DNA of 41,970 bases from Halopseudomonas sabulinigri (GCA_011053055.1 DRHT01000025.1:1-41970), one strand, 5' to 3'. Positions 27,308 through 35,895 are shown, counted from the first letter of the stretch. Numbers and translations are program-made. Notes: generated by a model from the sequence alone, not told the origin.

Positions 27308-27361
27308 AGACTCCATTCTCCTACCCATCGGTTATTTCAAAAAACCAACCAGACTCTGACG

Positions 27362-28261
27362 CTAAACGGCTCCGTGCGGCGTTTCAACCGGGCGCTTGCG
27401 TCGATAGAACATCACCGCGTTACCTAAAAGAATCAGCACCAAGCCAAGGATCGCACTGGTCGACCATTGATACCCCTCAAACAGCGTAGACATCCCCAGC
27501 GCTATAAGCGGAAACATCACCGTAGCGTAGGCCGCCGGGCCAGCACCGATACGACCGATCAAGGCGAAATAGGCAGCAAAACCAATAACCGAGCCAAAAA
27601 AAGCTAAATACAATAGCGATCCGAGATACGTAGCTGTCCACTGCATGCTGAACTGCGCACCGGTAATCAGCGCAATCAATAGCATCACCAATGCGCCATA
27701 CCCCATGGCGTAAGCGTTAGTCGAGAGCAGATCAAGGCCGCGCGCCTGATGACGCACGCTGATCATGTTGCCCAGCGAGAAACCATATGTTCCCAGCAGG
27801 CTAAGCCCTATTCCTAAAAGCACCCCTGCGTTCATGCCCGCGCCGGCCAAATCATGCCAAAACAAACTGACGATACCGATAAACCCCAGCAAGTTAGCCC
27901 AGAGCAGCCGCTGCGTCACACGCTGACGAAAGAAGATCACCCCATTGATGGCGTTGAATACGGTTGCCAGTGAAAACAGCACAGACTCCAAACCGCTGTT
28001 GATATAGGCGTTGGCGGCATAGAAACAACAGAAGTTGAGGCCAAACACGCACATCCCCTGCAACAAGCAGAACCCGTGGTCACGCGCGGCTAGACGCCGC
28101 AATCTGCCGGTCACCAGCAACGCCAGCAACAGCACGCCTGCTGCCAGCGAAAACCGGTAAAACACCGACACAACCACCGGCACGGGGCCAGATTGCATCG
28201 AAATGGCAATCCAGGTAGTGCCCCAGATCAATACCGTGGTGATATACAACAGCGTGTTCAT
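27362..28261 (-). CDS. EamA/DMT-family transporter
   Basis: A 299-residue inner-membrane protein with about ten hydrophobic segments in two homologous EamA halves. It opens LYITTVLIWGTTWIAISMQSG, with the TxWG(T)xW pattern of this family. FRQRVTQRLLWANLLGFIGI lies at the middle of the first half, and YATVMFPLIALGMSTLFEGY in the second. Relatives export amino acids or metabolites. The ribosome binding site is weak. It is divergent from the AraC regulator (212-bp gap), which may control it, and a RhtB-type exporter lies just past that regulator. Confidence 0.9.
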   Translation of the reverse strand: MNTLLYITTVLIWGTTWIAISMQSGPVPVVVSVFYRFSLAAGVLLLALLVTGRLRRLAARDHGFCLLQGMCVFGLNFCCFYAANAYINSGLESVLFSLATVFNAINGVIFFRQRVTQRLLWANLLGFIGIVSLFWHDLAGAGMNAGVLLGIGLSLLGTYGFSLGNMISVRHQARGLDLLSTNAYAMGYGALVMLLIALITGAQFSMQWTATYLGSLLYLAFFGSVIGFAAYFALIGRIGAGPAAYATVMFPLIALGMSTLFEGYQWSTSAILGLVLILLGNAVMFYRRKRPVETPHGAV

Positions 28262-28473
28262 GACGCGCGCTCATCTGCTGATAGAAAGCGGCATTATCCA
28301 TTGCCCATTGGGTTTTGGCTTGCAGCCACACGCCGCGCACTTGCAGATTCTTGCGCTTTTTTTCCGGATGACAGGCTGGCGCCCGTGTTGCTGCTTGGCG
28401 CAGGAGGCGCACATCGCTAACATCATAAAGCCGGCGCATTAGTGTGCACGGCACTTAGTAGCTAGGAGCACCA

Positions 28474-29346
28474 ATGTCTCAGTCATATCAGGTACTCAAC
28501 AGCTTGCAGCAACACAAGGCGCAGTTGCAGGGGAGCGTACGCCTGGGTAACGGCCTGGGTTTGGCCAGCTGGTATAACGATGACGATTTGATCGCGTTGG
28601 ATAACGCCGACCACCACACACTAAGTCTGTATCTGGCGGATGGTTACCAATCCTACTTCCAAACTTCACAAGGCTGGCAGAACGGTGGCGCTCCGGACAA
28701 GTTGTGCCTGATGCCCAAAGACTATGCATCCACTTGGCATATCCGCGGGCCGTTGAGCTTCATGCACCTGTATTTCACCGATCAGCATCTGCGGCAACAG
28801 GCGGAACAAACCTGGGATCGCAGCCCGGCACAGCTAACGCTGGATGAGCGGCTATTTGCGAACGACCCACAAATCGCCCTGCTCTATCGCCATTTTCTGC
28901 TCAACAATGATTGGCACGATCCGGCAGACCAGTTGGCGATCAGTAGCGCTACTACCTTGATCCTCAACCATCTACTTAAACATTACGTACACCTAAACTG
29001 GCAAGATCCAGTGGTGCGCGGTGGGCTATCGCCCTATCAACTGAACCGAGTGTTGGAGTTTATCGACAGTCAACTTGCACAGCCGCTACTGCTGAGCGAC
29101 CTGGCACGCGAAGCCAACCTGAGCGAGTACCACTTTGCCCGCATGTTCAAACACAGCAAAGGTGTCGCGCCCCATCAATACGTAATGAAACAGCGCCTAA
29201 AACAGGCCGAGCAGCTACTACGAATCAGCACTCTGTCATTGACCAGTATTGCCCTGCAGTGTGGTTTCAGCTCCCCGAGTCATTTCAGTAACCGCTTTCG
29301 CCAAGTACATGGCGTCAGCCCGTCCGCCGTGCGCGGCAGCCGATGA
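28474..29346 (+). CDS. AraC-family transcriptional regulator
   Basis: A 290-residue regulator with an N-terminal ligand or dimer domain (about 1-175) and a C-terminal pair of helix-turn-helix units (about 190-285). The first is LLSDLAREANLSEYHFARMF, and the second has SLTSIALQCGFSSPSHFSNR with the usual FRQVHGVSPS ending. AGGAG lies 6 bases before the ATG. It is divergent from the EamA exporter and convergent with the RhtB-like exporter, so control of one or both exporters is likely. The inducer is unknown. Confidence 0.92.
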   Translation: MSQSYQVLNSLQQHKAQLQGSVRLGNGLGLASWYNDDDLIALDNADHHTLSLYLADGYQSYFQTSQGWQNGGAPDKLCLMPKDYASTWHIRGPLSFMHLYFTDQHLRQQAEQTWDRSPAQLTLDERLFANDPQIALLYRHFLLNNDWHDPADQLAISSATTLILNHLLKHYVHLNWQDPVVRGGLSPYQLNRVLEFIDSQLAQPLLLSDLAREANLSEYHFARMFKHSKGVAPHQYVMKQRLKQAEQLLRISTLSLTSIALQCGFSSPSHFSNRFRQVHGVSPSAVRGSR

Positions 29347-29348
29347 CC

Positions 29349-29981
29349 TCAGACATTGGCGCGGCGAACCAGCGTGAGCAAGGCAGCCGCACCTGCAAAC
29401 AAGCCAGCAAAAGTCCGATTCATCAGCTTTTGCTGCTGTGGCGAACGCAACAGGCGCAAAACTTTTGCAGCGAGCCCGGTATAGCCCGCCATCACCACCA
29501 GGTCGACAGCGATCATCGTCAACGCCATGACGCCGTACTGTTTTAGCAATGGCTGGTTCAAATCCAAGAACTGCGGCAACACCGCCAATATGAAGATGAC
29601 CGCTTTGGGATTGCTGACGTTCACCAAAAAACCACGAAACACTAACGCCAGCGGCTGCCCTATAGGACGCACAGCCACCTCCTGATCCATGGCCACCGGC
29701 TGAGCATGCCACTGACGCCATCCAAGGTAGAGCAGGTAAAGCACGCCAAACCATTTGATCAGATTGAACGCGAGCGCAGAGGTCGCCAACAAGGCTCCTA
29801 CCCCCGCCGCAACCACCGCAATTTGCAGCAGCAAGCCAACTTGTAATCCTAACGCTGTCCAGTAGCCACGAGCGAAACCATAGTTCAAACCGCTAGACAT
29901 GGATGCGATGGCGCCCGCCCCAGGGGACAAGCTGATGACCCAGCACGCAACAAAAAAAGCCAACCAGGTTTCAATCGACAT
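29349..29981 (-). CDS. LysE/RhtB-family amino-acid exporter
   Basis: A 210-residue membrane protein with about six hydrophobic segments. The start MSIETWLAFFVACWVISLSP and following PGAGA(I)ASMSSGLNYGFARGY are the RhtB-type N-terminal signature. FLVNVSNPKAVIFILAVLPQ is the central signature. Relatives export homoserine, threonine or other amino acids. GGAGG lies about 6 bases before the ATG. Its stop lies 2 bp from that of the AraC regulator (convergent). Confidence 0.93.
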   Translation of the reverse strand: MSIETWLAFFVACWVISLSPGAGAIASMSSGLNYGFARGYWTALGLQVGLLLQIAVVAAGVGALLATSALAFNLIKWFGVLYLLYLGWRQWHAQPVAMDQEVAVRPIGQPLALVFRGFLVNVSNPKAVIFILAVLPQFLDLNQPLLKQYGVMALTMIAVDLVVMAGYTGLAAKVLRLLRSPQQQKLMNRTFAGLFAGAAALLTLVRRANV

Positions 29982-30053
29982 GTACTACCTCCAGAATTGG
30001 CGAATGCCTACCGTCACAGATTACCGTTTCAGCCAATGCAGCCGCCAGCACAA

Positions 30054-30359
30054 CTACGCGCTTGCGCGGGCCACGAGCGACAACGGCACCACCTGCGCCT
30101 CACGTTGCGCTAGGTAACGTGTGCAGCTGACCCGCAGAAAAGAGGCAAAATTGACCACTTCACCGCGCAAATCCATGATTTCGTCGTACAGCTTGGTGAT
30201 CAGCTGATTGGTGGTCATGCCATCCACTTCAGCAATCTCCTGCAGTATTTGCCAAAACTGGTTCTCCAACCGCAACGTAGTCACCACGCCGCGAATACGC
30301 AAAGAACGCGAGCGTGACTCATACAGAATGGGGTCGGCTTTTACATACAGCTCACACAT
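30054..30359 (-). CDS. Ribbon-helix-helix domain protein
   Basis: A 101-residue protein. The middle (about 20-80) looks like a RHH_4-type DNA-binding domain: RIRGVVTTLRLENQFWQIL, then EVDGMTTNQLITKLYDEI. The N-terminal MCELYVKADPILYESRSRSL is the common opening of these proteins. AGGAGG lies 4 bases before the ATG at 30359, an excellent site. The frame is open far upstream but only antisense to, or inside, the PfpI gene. It follows the PfpI gene by 46 bp and is probably in the same transcript. Many such proteins repress their own operon; that is inference here. Its target is not known. Confidence 0.8.
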   Translation of the reverse strand: MCELYVKADPILYESRSRSLRIRGVVTTLRLENQFWQILQEIAEVDGMTTNQLITKLYDEIMDLRGEVVNFASFLRVSCTRYLAQREAQVVPLSLVARASA

Positions 30360-30405
30360 AAAACCTCCTGGGCAGGGCCGTCGCGGGATGACGACCCTGT
30401 GTAGC

Positions 30406-30987
30406 TCACAACTCGATACGTGCGCCCAGCAGTTTAACAAAAGCAGCCAACCATAACGGATGGGAAGGCCAAGCTGGCGCGGTAACAAGATTGCCTTCGA
30501 CGTGTACCTGATCAGCCGCGATATCAATAAAGGTACCGCCCCCCATAGTGACGTCCGGACCACATGCAGGATAAGCACTGCATTCACGCCCTTTGAGGAT
30601 ACCCGCAGCAGCGAGCAATTGTGCGCCATGACACACGGCGGCGATAGGCTTTTGCGCCTCGTCGAAGCTACGCACAAGATCGATCACCCGCTGATTCAAA
30701 CGCAGATATTCCGGCGAACGCCCACCGGGCACGACCAAACCTACATAGTCCTCAACGTTTACGTCCGCAAAGCTGTAGCTCAATACGAAGTTGTGGCCCG
30801 GCTTCTCAGTGTAGGTCTGATCACCTTCAAAATCGTGGATGGCTGTTTTGACAGTGTCACCCGCATTTTTATCAGGACACACCGCATGCACTTCGTAACC
30901 CAACATGCTCAGCGCCTGAAACGGCACCATGATTTCATAGTCCTCAACAAAATCGCCTGCTAACAACAATAGTTTTTTGCTACTCAT
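30406..30987 (-). CDS. DJ-1/PfpI family protein
   Basis: A 193-residue protein of the DJ-1/PfpI class I glutamine amidotransferase-like fold. It starts [18 protein letters not shown], with the Glu of VEDYE expected near the active site. The nucleophile Cys lies in [14 protein letters not shown] (about residue 120), followed by a GPDVTMGGG(T) block. Members are protein or small-molecule deglycases, proteases or glyoxalases, and the exact activity cannot be told. I chose the ATG at 30987 because the fold starts there; 16 more codons in frame lie upstream. A perfect inverted repeat (31070-31087) lies 83 bp upstream of the start. It is probably co-transcribed with the ribbon-helix-helix gene. Confidence 0.9.
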   Translation of the reverse strand: MSSKKLLLLAGDFVEDYEIMVPFQALSMLGYEVHAVCPDKNAGDTVKTAIHDFEGDQTYTEKPGHNFVLSYSFADVNVEDYVGLVVPGGRSPEYLRLNQRVIDLVRSFDEAQKPIAAVCHGAQLLAAAGILKGRECSAYPACGPDVTMGGGTFIDIAADQVHVEGNLVTAPAWPSHPLWLAAFVKLLGARIEL

Positions 30988-31069
30988 GATATGCCCCGGC
31001 AGTGAATGAATGCCTATGATGCGCTGCTTCGACATGCTCTGGGTAACAGCCGGGTACTACATTTATTGT

Positions 31070-31087
31070 CATTCAAGCTCTTGAATG
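31070..31087. promoter_or_regulatory. Perfect inverted repeat upstream of the PfpI gene
   Basis: CATTCAAG, two bases, CTTGAATG: an 8+2+8 dyad 83 bp before the PfpI start. Its size and place suit an operator for a dimeric regulator, possibly the ribbon-helix-helix protein encoded downstream. No binding protein is known. Confidence 0.4.
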
Positions 31088-31421
31088 CTGTTGGACTGGA
31101 TAACAGAGAAACGTAAAACAAATAAATTGTGATTTAGCTACCCCAACAAAAAGAAACTAACAACCCCGAAAACAACACCTTCTTAATAGCTAAATGCCAA
31201 CATGCGCACATTACGAACAAACCAATATTTTGACGTCAATTGCAACTCATCTCCGGCTTCGCGTAAAAATACGTAAACCACTGTTTTAATACATATTTAT
31301 AATAATTTAATTCAAATAAAACCATCGCAAAACCAATTACCAACAAGCCCGACCAGTTCACACTTTATACACTTGAAGGTACCGACTCCGACGAATAGGA
31401 TAGCCACCTTCCAGACAGTAA

Positions 31422-31530
31422 TGCGCAGTTTTTTGCACATATAGTTGAGCAGAAAGTTGCCATCGTGAAATGCAAGATATCGAAATAGTGCAACTTCTTG
31501 CGCATTTAATTGCGCAAGAAGTTGCGCACT
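31422..31530. promoter_or_regulatory. Phased TGCGCA palindromes and strong dyad before tssA
   Basis: TGCGCA occurs at 31499-31504, 31511-31516 and 31523-31528, exactly 12 bp apart. Upstream, TGCGCA (31422-31427) and TGCACA (31434-31439) repeat the 12-bp spacing. The right-hand set is also one long inverted repeat: 31487-31504 and 31511-31530 pair over 18 bases apart from a 2-base bulge, with a TTTAAT loop. It ends 41 bp before the tssA start. It could be an operator array or an RNA hairpin in the leader. There is no T-run, so it is not an ordinary terminator. Confidence 0.55.
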
Positions 31531-31571
31531 CCCAGCAAATAGAAATAAACGGCTCGTAATAATCAAGAGTG

Positions 31572-33134
31572 ATGAGCGTACAGATGCAGCAGATTATTGA
31601 GACCATCGCCAGCACACCCATCAGCGAAACCCGTTTCGCAGGCGAAGATGTGCGTTACTGCAGCGAGTACGAGTCACTCGAGCAGCAGCTGGCCAAGGCG
31701 GGATCGCTGCATGACAACGAGCAACCCGACTGGGAGGTTGTGCGCGACGGCAGCCTGGCGCTGCTGACTACCCAGTCGAAAGACCTGCGGGTAGCCGCCT
31801 GGCTGAGTTGGAGCTTGCTGGAAACATCTGGCCCAGCGGGCCTCAGCAGCAGCCTACGCATGCTTAATGAGCTATGTGAAAACCATTGGACGACGCTGCA
31901 TCCGGTCAAGGTCCGCACTCGCATCGCCGCCCTAGCCTGGCTGATATCACGCCTGGAAAACGCTAATCCCCTGCAGTTACTAAGCGATGAGCACCCCCTG
32001 GTTAACGCGCTGCAAAACCTGCACAAGACGTTGGCAAATCAGCTAGGGGATCAGGCGCCGGACCTGCAACCCTTATGCCGCAGGCTGGAGTCCGCGAGCA
32101 AATAGCCGGCGCAAGCCGAAATAGCAGCGCCCCTTACTAGCTCGCCCTTACTTGGTAATAGCGACCAAAAAGAAGCAAGCTCGCAGCAACCAGCCTCTAT
32201 TGCGACCGCCAAGGATGCTCACAAAGCGCTGCGCACGCTGCAGGATCATGCCAGACCACTGTGCCATTGGTGGCTAGCTAACAATGAGTGCGATCTGCGT
32301 GCCCTGCGTCTCTCACGCACGCTGTTGTGGTTACCGATTGACGCCCTGCCCAGCCACGATGCCGAGCAAAAAACCGGGCTGCGCAACTTGCCTGCTGACC
32401 GCCTGGCTGCTTACAGCGAGCGTTACAACCAAGGCCAACACGCACAACTGCTGCAAGATATTGAGGCGAGTATCGCCCGCGCGCCCTTTTGGTTAGATGG
32501 CCAACATCTGGCATGGCAATGCTGCGAGGCGCTCGGCGCGGAGGAAGCCGCCGAAGAAATCGAGCGCCAATTGGCACTGCAACTCAAGCGCTTGCCCGGA
32601 CTGGAGAAACTACGTTTTTTTGATGGCGCACCCTTCGCGCAGCCGCAAACGCTTGACTGGATCAACAGCCGCGTTCAACAACATGCCGCGCCAGCTCAAT
32701 CAGCGCCCATCACCTTTCAGCGAAGCAACAATACGGTAGCCACAGCAGCTTGGGATGAGGGTCTGGAAAGCGCCATTGCACTCTTACGCAAAGAAGGTCT
32801 CAAGGCCGCGGTCCACCAATTGGGCGCACAAATCCAGCAAGCTCGCGGCGATCGAGCAGCTTTTTACTGGCGTCTCGCGCAAGCCCGCCTGTGCTTTCAG
32901 GCTCGCCAATACGAACTGGCCAAGGCCCAACTCGAATCGCTACACCAACAGCTTCAGACCTCAGGTCTGGACAAATGGGAACCGGATCTCAACCTCGAAG
33001 TATTGCGTCTTTTACATAGCTGCTGTGACCTGCTGCCGCAGAACCAGAGCACGCGCGAACGCAAGGACGAGATCTATCACCGCCTGTGCCACCTCGATCT
33101 GGGCGTGGTGCTTGATCAGGCCCTCGGGGCCTAA
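31572..33134 (+). pseudogene. tssA: TssA (T6SS cap/baseplate assembly protein) interrupted by an in-frame amber codon
   Basis: The frame encodes an ImpA N-terminal domain from about residue 10 to 120 (ISETRFAGEDVRYCSEYESL and DLRVAAWLSWSLL are typical). It stops at TAG (32103-32105, codon 178). The same frame then continues unbroken to 33134 with an Ala/Ser-rich linker, KALRTLQDHARPLCHWWLA and a VasJ-type C-terminal region (WRLAQARLCFQARQYELA, then WEPDLNLEVLRLLHSC). Without the stop the protein would be 520 residues, normal for this TssA class. A single C-to-T change from CAG would explain the TAG. There is no good restart site: the first start-like codon in frame is a TTG at 32325. The start is ATG at 31572 (GTG one codon earlier). 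TssA primes sheath assembly, so loss would weaken the system. Confidence 0.8.
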
Positions 33135-33154
33135 CACCGATACGGAGAAACATC

Positions 33155-33661
33155 ATGGCCAAAGAAGGCTCAGTAGCCCCCAAGGAACGCGTCAACGTCA
33201 CCTTCACCCCCGATGGCAACGACGCCAGCGAAGAAGTCGAGCTGCCTTTAAAGCTGATGGTGCTGGGAGACTTCACTCAACGTGAAGACGACCGCACCAT
33301 CGAAGAGCGCAAACCCATTGCCATCGACAAGCGCAGCTTCGATGAGGTGCTAGCCAAGCAAGAGTTAAACCTTACTTTTGCGGTGCCAAACCAGTTGCAA
33401 GATGAGCCCACCAGCGAAGATCTGGCAGTCAACCTGCAGATCAACTCGATGAAGGACTTCAACCCCACCAGTCTCGTGCAGCAAGTACCTGAGCTACAAA
33501 AACTGATGGAGTTGCGCGATGCGCTGGTCGCCCTAAAGGGCCCGCTGGGCAACGCGCCGGCTTTCCGTAAGGCGATCGAAAGTGTGCTCAACGACGACGA
33601 TTCGCGCGGGCGTGTACTCGCAGAGCTCGGTCTAACCGACCAGAACCAACCTGAAACCTGA
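33155..33661 (+). CDS. tssB: T6SS contractile sheath small subunit
   Basis: A 168-residue TssB/VipA protein. Typical blocks are the start VAPKERVNVTF, then ELPLKLMVLGDFT and INSMKDFNPTSLVQQVPEL, and a C-terminal region that interlocks with TssC. GGAG lies about 7 bases before the ATG, and the gene begins 20 bp after tssA. With TssC it forms the cytoplasmic sheath whose contraction drives the Hcp tube. It looks intact. Confidence 0.97.
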   Translation: MAKEGSVAPKERVNVTFTPDGNDASEEVELPLKLMVLGDFTQREDDRTIEERKPIAIDKRSFDEVLAKQELNLTFAVPNQLQDEPTSEDLAVNLQINSMKDFNPTSLVQQVPELQKLMELRDALVALKGPLGNAPAFRKAIESVLNDDDSRGRVLAELGLTDQNQPET

Positions 33662-33684
33662 TCGCAACCGACAAGGACGCCGCC

Positions 33685-35160
33685 ATGAGCACCCAATCCT
33701 CAGCACAACAAGCCCAGAAGAGCGCCGATACCGGCATTCTGGATCGCATCATCGCCGAAACTCGCCTGACCCCAGACGACGAGGCCTACAACATTGCCAA
33801 GCGCGGCGTCTCTGCGTTTATCGCTGAACTTCTCAAGCCGCAGAACGAGCAAGAGCCGGTCAAAAAAGCGATGGTCGACCGCATGATCGCCGAGATCGAT
33901 GCCAAGCTCAGTCGGCAGATGGACGCCATCCTGCACCATGAAAAGTTTCAAGCGCTGGAGTCGTCCTGGCGCGGCCTGCAGTTGCTGGTCGACCGCACCG
34001 ATTTCCGCGAGAACATCAAACTGGAAATCATTAACGCCTCCAAGGAAGACCTGCTGGAAGACTTTGAAGACAGCCCTGAACTGGTTCAGTCCGGCCTTTA
34101 CAAGCATGTTTACACCGCAGAGTACGGCCAGTTTGGGGGCCAGCCGGTCGGCGCCCTGATTGCCAACTACTACTTCAACCCCAGTTCGCCCGACATCAAG
34201 ACTTTGCAGCATATTTCCAGTGTCGCGAGTATGGCTCACGCGCCTTTCATCGCCTCCGCCGGCCCGCAGTTCTTTGGCCTGGAAAGCTTCACCGGCCTAC
34301 CGGACATCAAGGATTTAAAAGATCATTTCGAAGGCCCGCAGTTCGCCAAATGGCAGAGTTTCCGCGAGCAGGAAGATTCGCGCTACGTGGGTCTCACCCT
34401 GCCCCGCTTCCTGCTGCGCAACCCCTACGATCCAGTCGAAAACCCGGTGCGTAGTTTCGTTTACAAGGAAGGCGTTGCCGAGAGCCACGAGCACTACCTG
34501 TGGGGCAACACCGCTTTTGCCTTCGCTACCCGCCTGGCCGACAGCTTCGCCAAGTTCCGCTGGTGCCCAAACATCATCGGTCCGCAGAGCGGTGGCGCGG
34601 TCGAAGATCTACCGTTGCATCATTTCGAAAGCATGGGCGAAATAGAAACCAAGATTCCAACCGAAGTACTGGTTTCTGATCGCCGCGAGTACGAGCTGGC
34701 CGACCAGGGCTTTATCGCTCTGACCATGCGTAAAGGCAGCGACAACGCCGCGTTTTTCTCCGCCAACTCAGTGCAGAAGGGCAAGTTCTTCGGCAATAGC
34801 GAAGAAGGCAAAATGGCGGAGCTGAACTTCCGTCTGGGTACACAACTGCCCTACCTGTTTATCGTCAACCGCCTTGCTCACTACCTGAAGGTGCTACAGC
34901 GCGAGCAGATTGGTGCCTGGAAAGAACGTACTGACCTGGAACTGGAATTGAACAAGTGGATTCGCCAGTACGTTGCCGATCAGGACAACCCCAGCGCCGA
35001 AGTTCGCGGCCGTCGTCCGCTGCGTGCAGCACAAGTAGTGGTTACCGATGTACCTGGCGAGCCCGGTTGGTATCGCGTTGGTCTTAGCGTACGGCCGCAC
35101 TTCAAGTACATGGGCGCCGACTTCACCCTGTCGCTAGTCGGCAAGCTGGACAAGGAGTAA
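33685..35160 (+). CDS. tssC: T6SS contractile sheath large subunit
   Basis: A 491-residue TssC/VipB protein, normal in length. Family marks are FQALESSWRGLQLLVDRTDF, then the SSVASMAHAPFIASAGP block, LRNPYDPVENPVRSF, and the C-terminal VVTDVPGEPGWYRVGLSVRP. It is the main sheath protein and is recycled by ClpV. AAGGA lies about 7 bases before the ATG. It lies 23 bp after tssB and 9 bp before tssE. Confidence 0.98.
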   Translation: MSTQSSAQQAQKSADTGILDRIIAETRLTPDDEAYNIAKRGVSAFIAELLKPQNEQEPVKKAMVDRMIAEIDAKLSRQMDAILHHEKFQALESSWRGLQLLVDRTDFRENIKLEIINASKEDLLEDFEDSPELVQSGLYKHVYTAEYGQFGGQPVGALIANYYFNPSSPDIKTLQHISSVASMAHAPFIASAGPQFFGLESFTGLPDIKDLKDHFEGPQFAKWQSFREQEDSRYVGLTLPRFLLRNPYDPVENPVRSFVYKEGVAESHEHYLWGNTAFAFATRLADSFAKFRWCPNIIGPQSGGAVEDLPLHHFESMGEIETKIPTEVLVSDRREYELADQGFIALTMRKGSDNAAFFSANSVQKGKFFGNSEEGKMAELNFRLGTQLPYLFIVNRLAHYLKVLQREQIGAWKERTDLELELNKWIRQYVADQDNPSAEVRGRRPLRAAQVVVTDVPGEPGWYRVGLSVRPHFKYMGADFTLSLVGKLDKE

Positions 35161-35169
35161 GCGCGGCTC

Positions 35170-35574
35170 ATGGCTTACGGCAGCCTGTTCGAGCGCCTTG
35201 ATGGTAGCGCCGAGTTGCGTGATGGCATCCCCAACGACGATGCCATCAGCGCCTCGGTGGCTGCGCACCTTAGCAAGATGCTCAGTACCCGTGCCGGCAG
35301 CGTGCAAGCGCTGCCGGATTACGGACTGCCAGACCTCAACGACATGCGCTTATCACTGCATGACTCGTTGCAGAAAGCCAGAGCAGCCATCGAGCGCTTC
35401 ATCGAGGTCTACGAGCCCAGGCTCAGCCAGGTAAAAGTGCTGACCATGCCACGCGACCACGACCCATTGAACCTGTCATTTGCCATTGAGGGCACGCTAA
35501 CACTGGACGGTATGCGGCAAGCCATCAGTTTTGCGGTACGCCTCGATGGTCGAGGTCAGGCGGTGGTCAAGTAA
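35170..35574 (+). CDS. tssE: T6SS baseplate subunit (gp25-like)
   Basis: A 134-residue TssE with the gp25/lysozyme-like baseplate fold. It opens GSLFERLDGSAEL, followed by the conserved LPDYGLPDLNDM motif, and carries the EPRLSQVKV segment that holds the EPR motif. It joins TssF, TssG and TssK in the baseplate wedge. AAGGAG lies within the tssC stop region (about 12 bases before the ATG), showing close coupling. Confidence 0.95.
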   Translation: MAYGSLFERLDGSAELRDGIPNDDAISASVAAHLSKMLSTRAGSVQALPDYGLPDLNDMRLSLHDSLQKARAAIERFIEVYEPRLSQVKVLTMPRDHDPLNLSFAIEGTLTLDGMRQAISFAVRLDGRGQAVVK

Positions 35575-35619
35575 CGCTGATGAAGATATCAAAGGCGCAG
35601 TAACCACAAGGAGATTCAC

Positions 35620-35895
35620 ATGTCAGGAAAACCCGCAGCCCGCCTAGGCGACCCAACCGCCTGCCCGCAAAAAGGCCACGGTACTAACCCGATTGTTACC
35701 GGTTCCGCCGATGTACTGATCGACGGCGTACCCGCTGCACGCATGGGCGATACCACTGCATGTGGCAGCAGCCTGGTTGACGGTGTAGCCAGCACGGTGC
35801 TGATAAACGGCAAGCCTGCTGCACTACTGGGCAGTACCGGAAATCATGGCAATGTCGTCATCGCAGCCTCTGGCACTGTGTTGATCGGCGGCTGA
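35620..35895 (+). CDS. PAAR-domain spike-tip protein
   Basis: A 91-residue protein made only of a PAAR domain, with the repeating motif PAARLGD, PAARMGD and PAALLGS, and the likely zinc-holding GHG and Cys residues. PAAR proteins sharpen the tip of the VgrG spike and can carry effectors. No C-terminal toxin extension is present, so any effector would be a separate protein. AAGGAG lies about 7 bases before the ATG. It sits between tssE (45-bp gap) and tssF (176-bp gap). I recall no PAAR gene at that place in the P. aeruginosa H2 cluster. No vgrG or hcp lies in the window. Confidence 0.95.
   Translation: MSGKPAARLGDPTACPQKGHGTNPIVTGSADVLIDGVPAARMGDTTACGSSLVDGVASTVLINGKPAALLGSTGNHGNVVIAASGTVLIGG

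Larger units (their letters stand above)
30988..31571. other. AT-rich gap without genes between PfpI and the T6SS cluster
   Basis: This 584-bp stretch separates the leftward PfpI gene from the rightward T6SS genes. It is clearly richer in A and T than its surroundings, most of all at 31110-31330. The open frames within it have no good ribosome binding site and no family resemblance, so I regard it as non-coding. It holds the dyad before PfpI (31070-31087) and the TGCGCA palindrome array (31422-31530). I found no convincing sigma-54 (-24/-12) promoter for the T6SS, although an activator of that type is encoded at the cluster end. Confidence 0.6.

Noticed and set aside
28080..28454. Leftward frame overlapping the EamA gene start and the AraC promoter region
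   Set aside because: Out of frame with the transporter and without a family match; the transporter start is supported by its conserved first membrane segment.
31312..31566. Leftward frame of 84 codons in the AT-rich gap before tssA, and an overlapping one ending at 31621
   Set aside because: No ribosome binding site, Cys/Ile-rich composition unlike real small proteins here, and it runs through the palindrome array.
30988..31571. Sigma-54 promoter for the T6SS
   Set aside because: I looked for TGGC-N8-TTGC-like elements before tssA and found none convincing, despite a sigma-54 activator at the end of the cluster.
32284..32496. ATG-started frame near the tssA break as a possible restart of TssA
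   Set aside because: It is in another reading frame and gives no TssA sequence; it cannot restore the C-terminal half.
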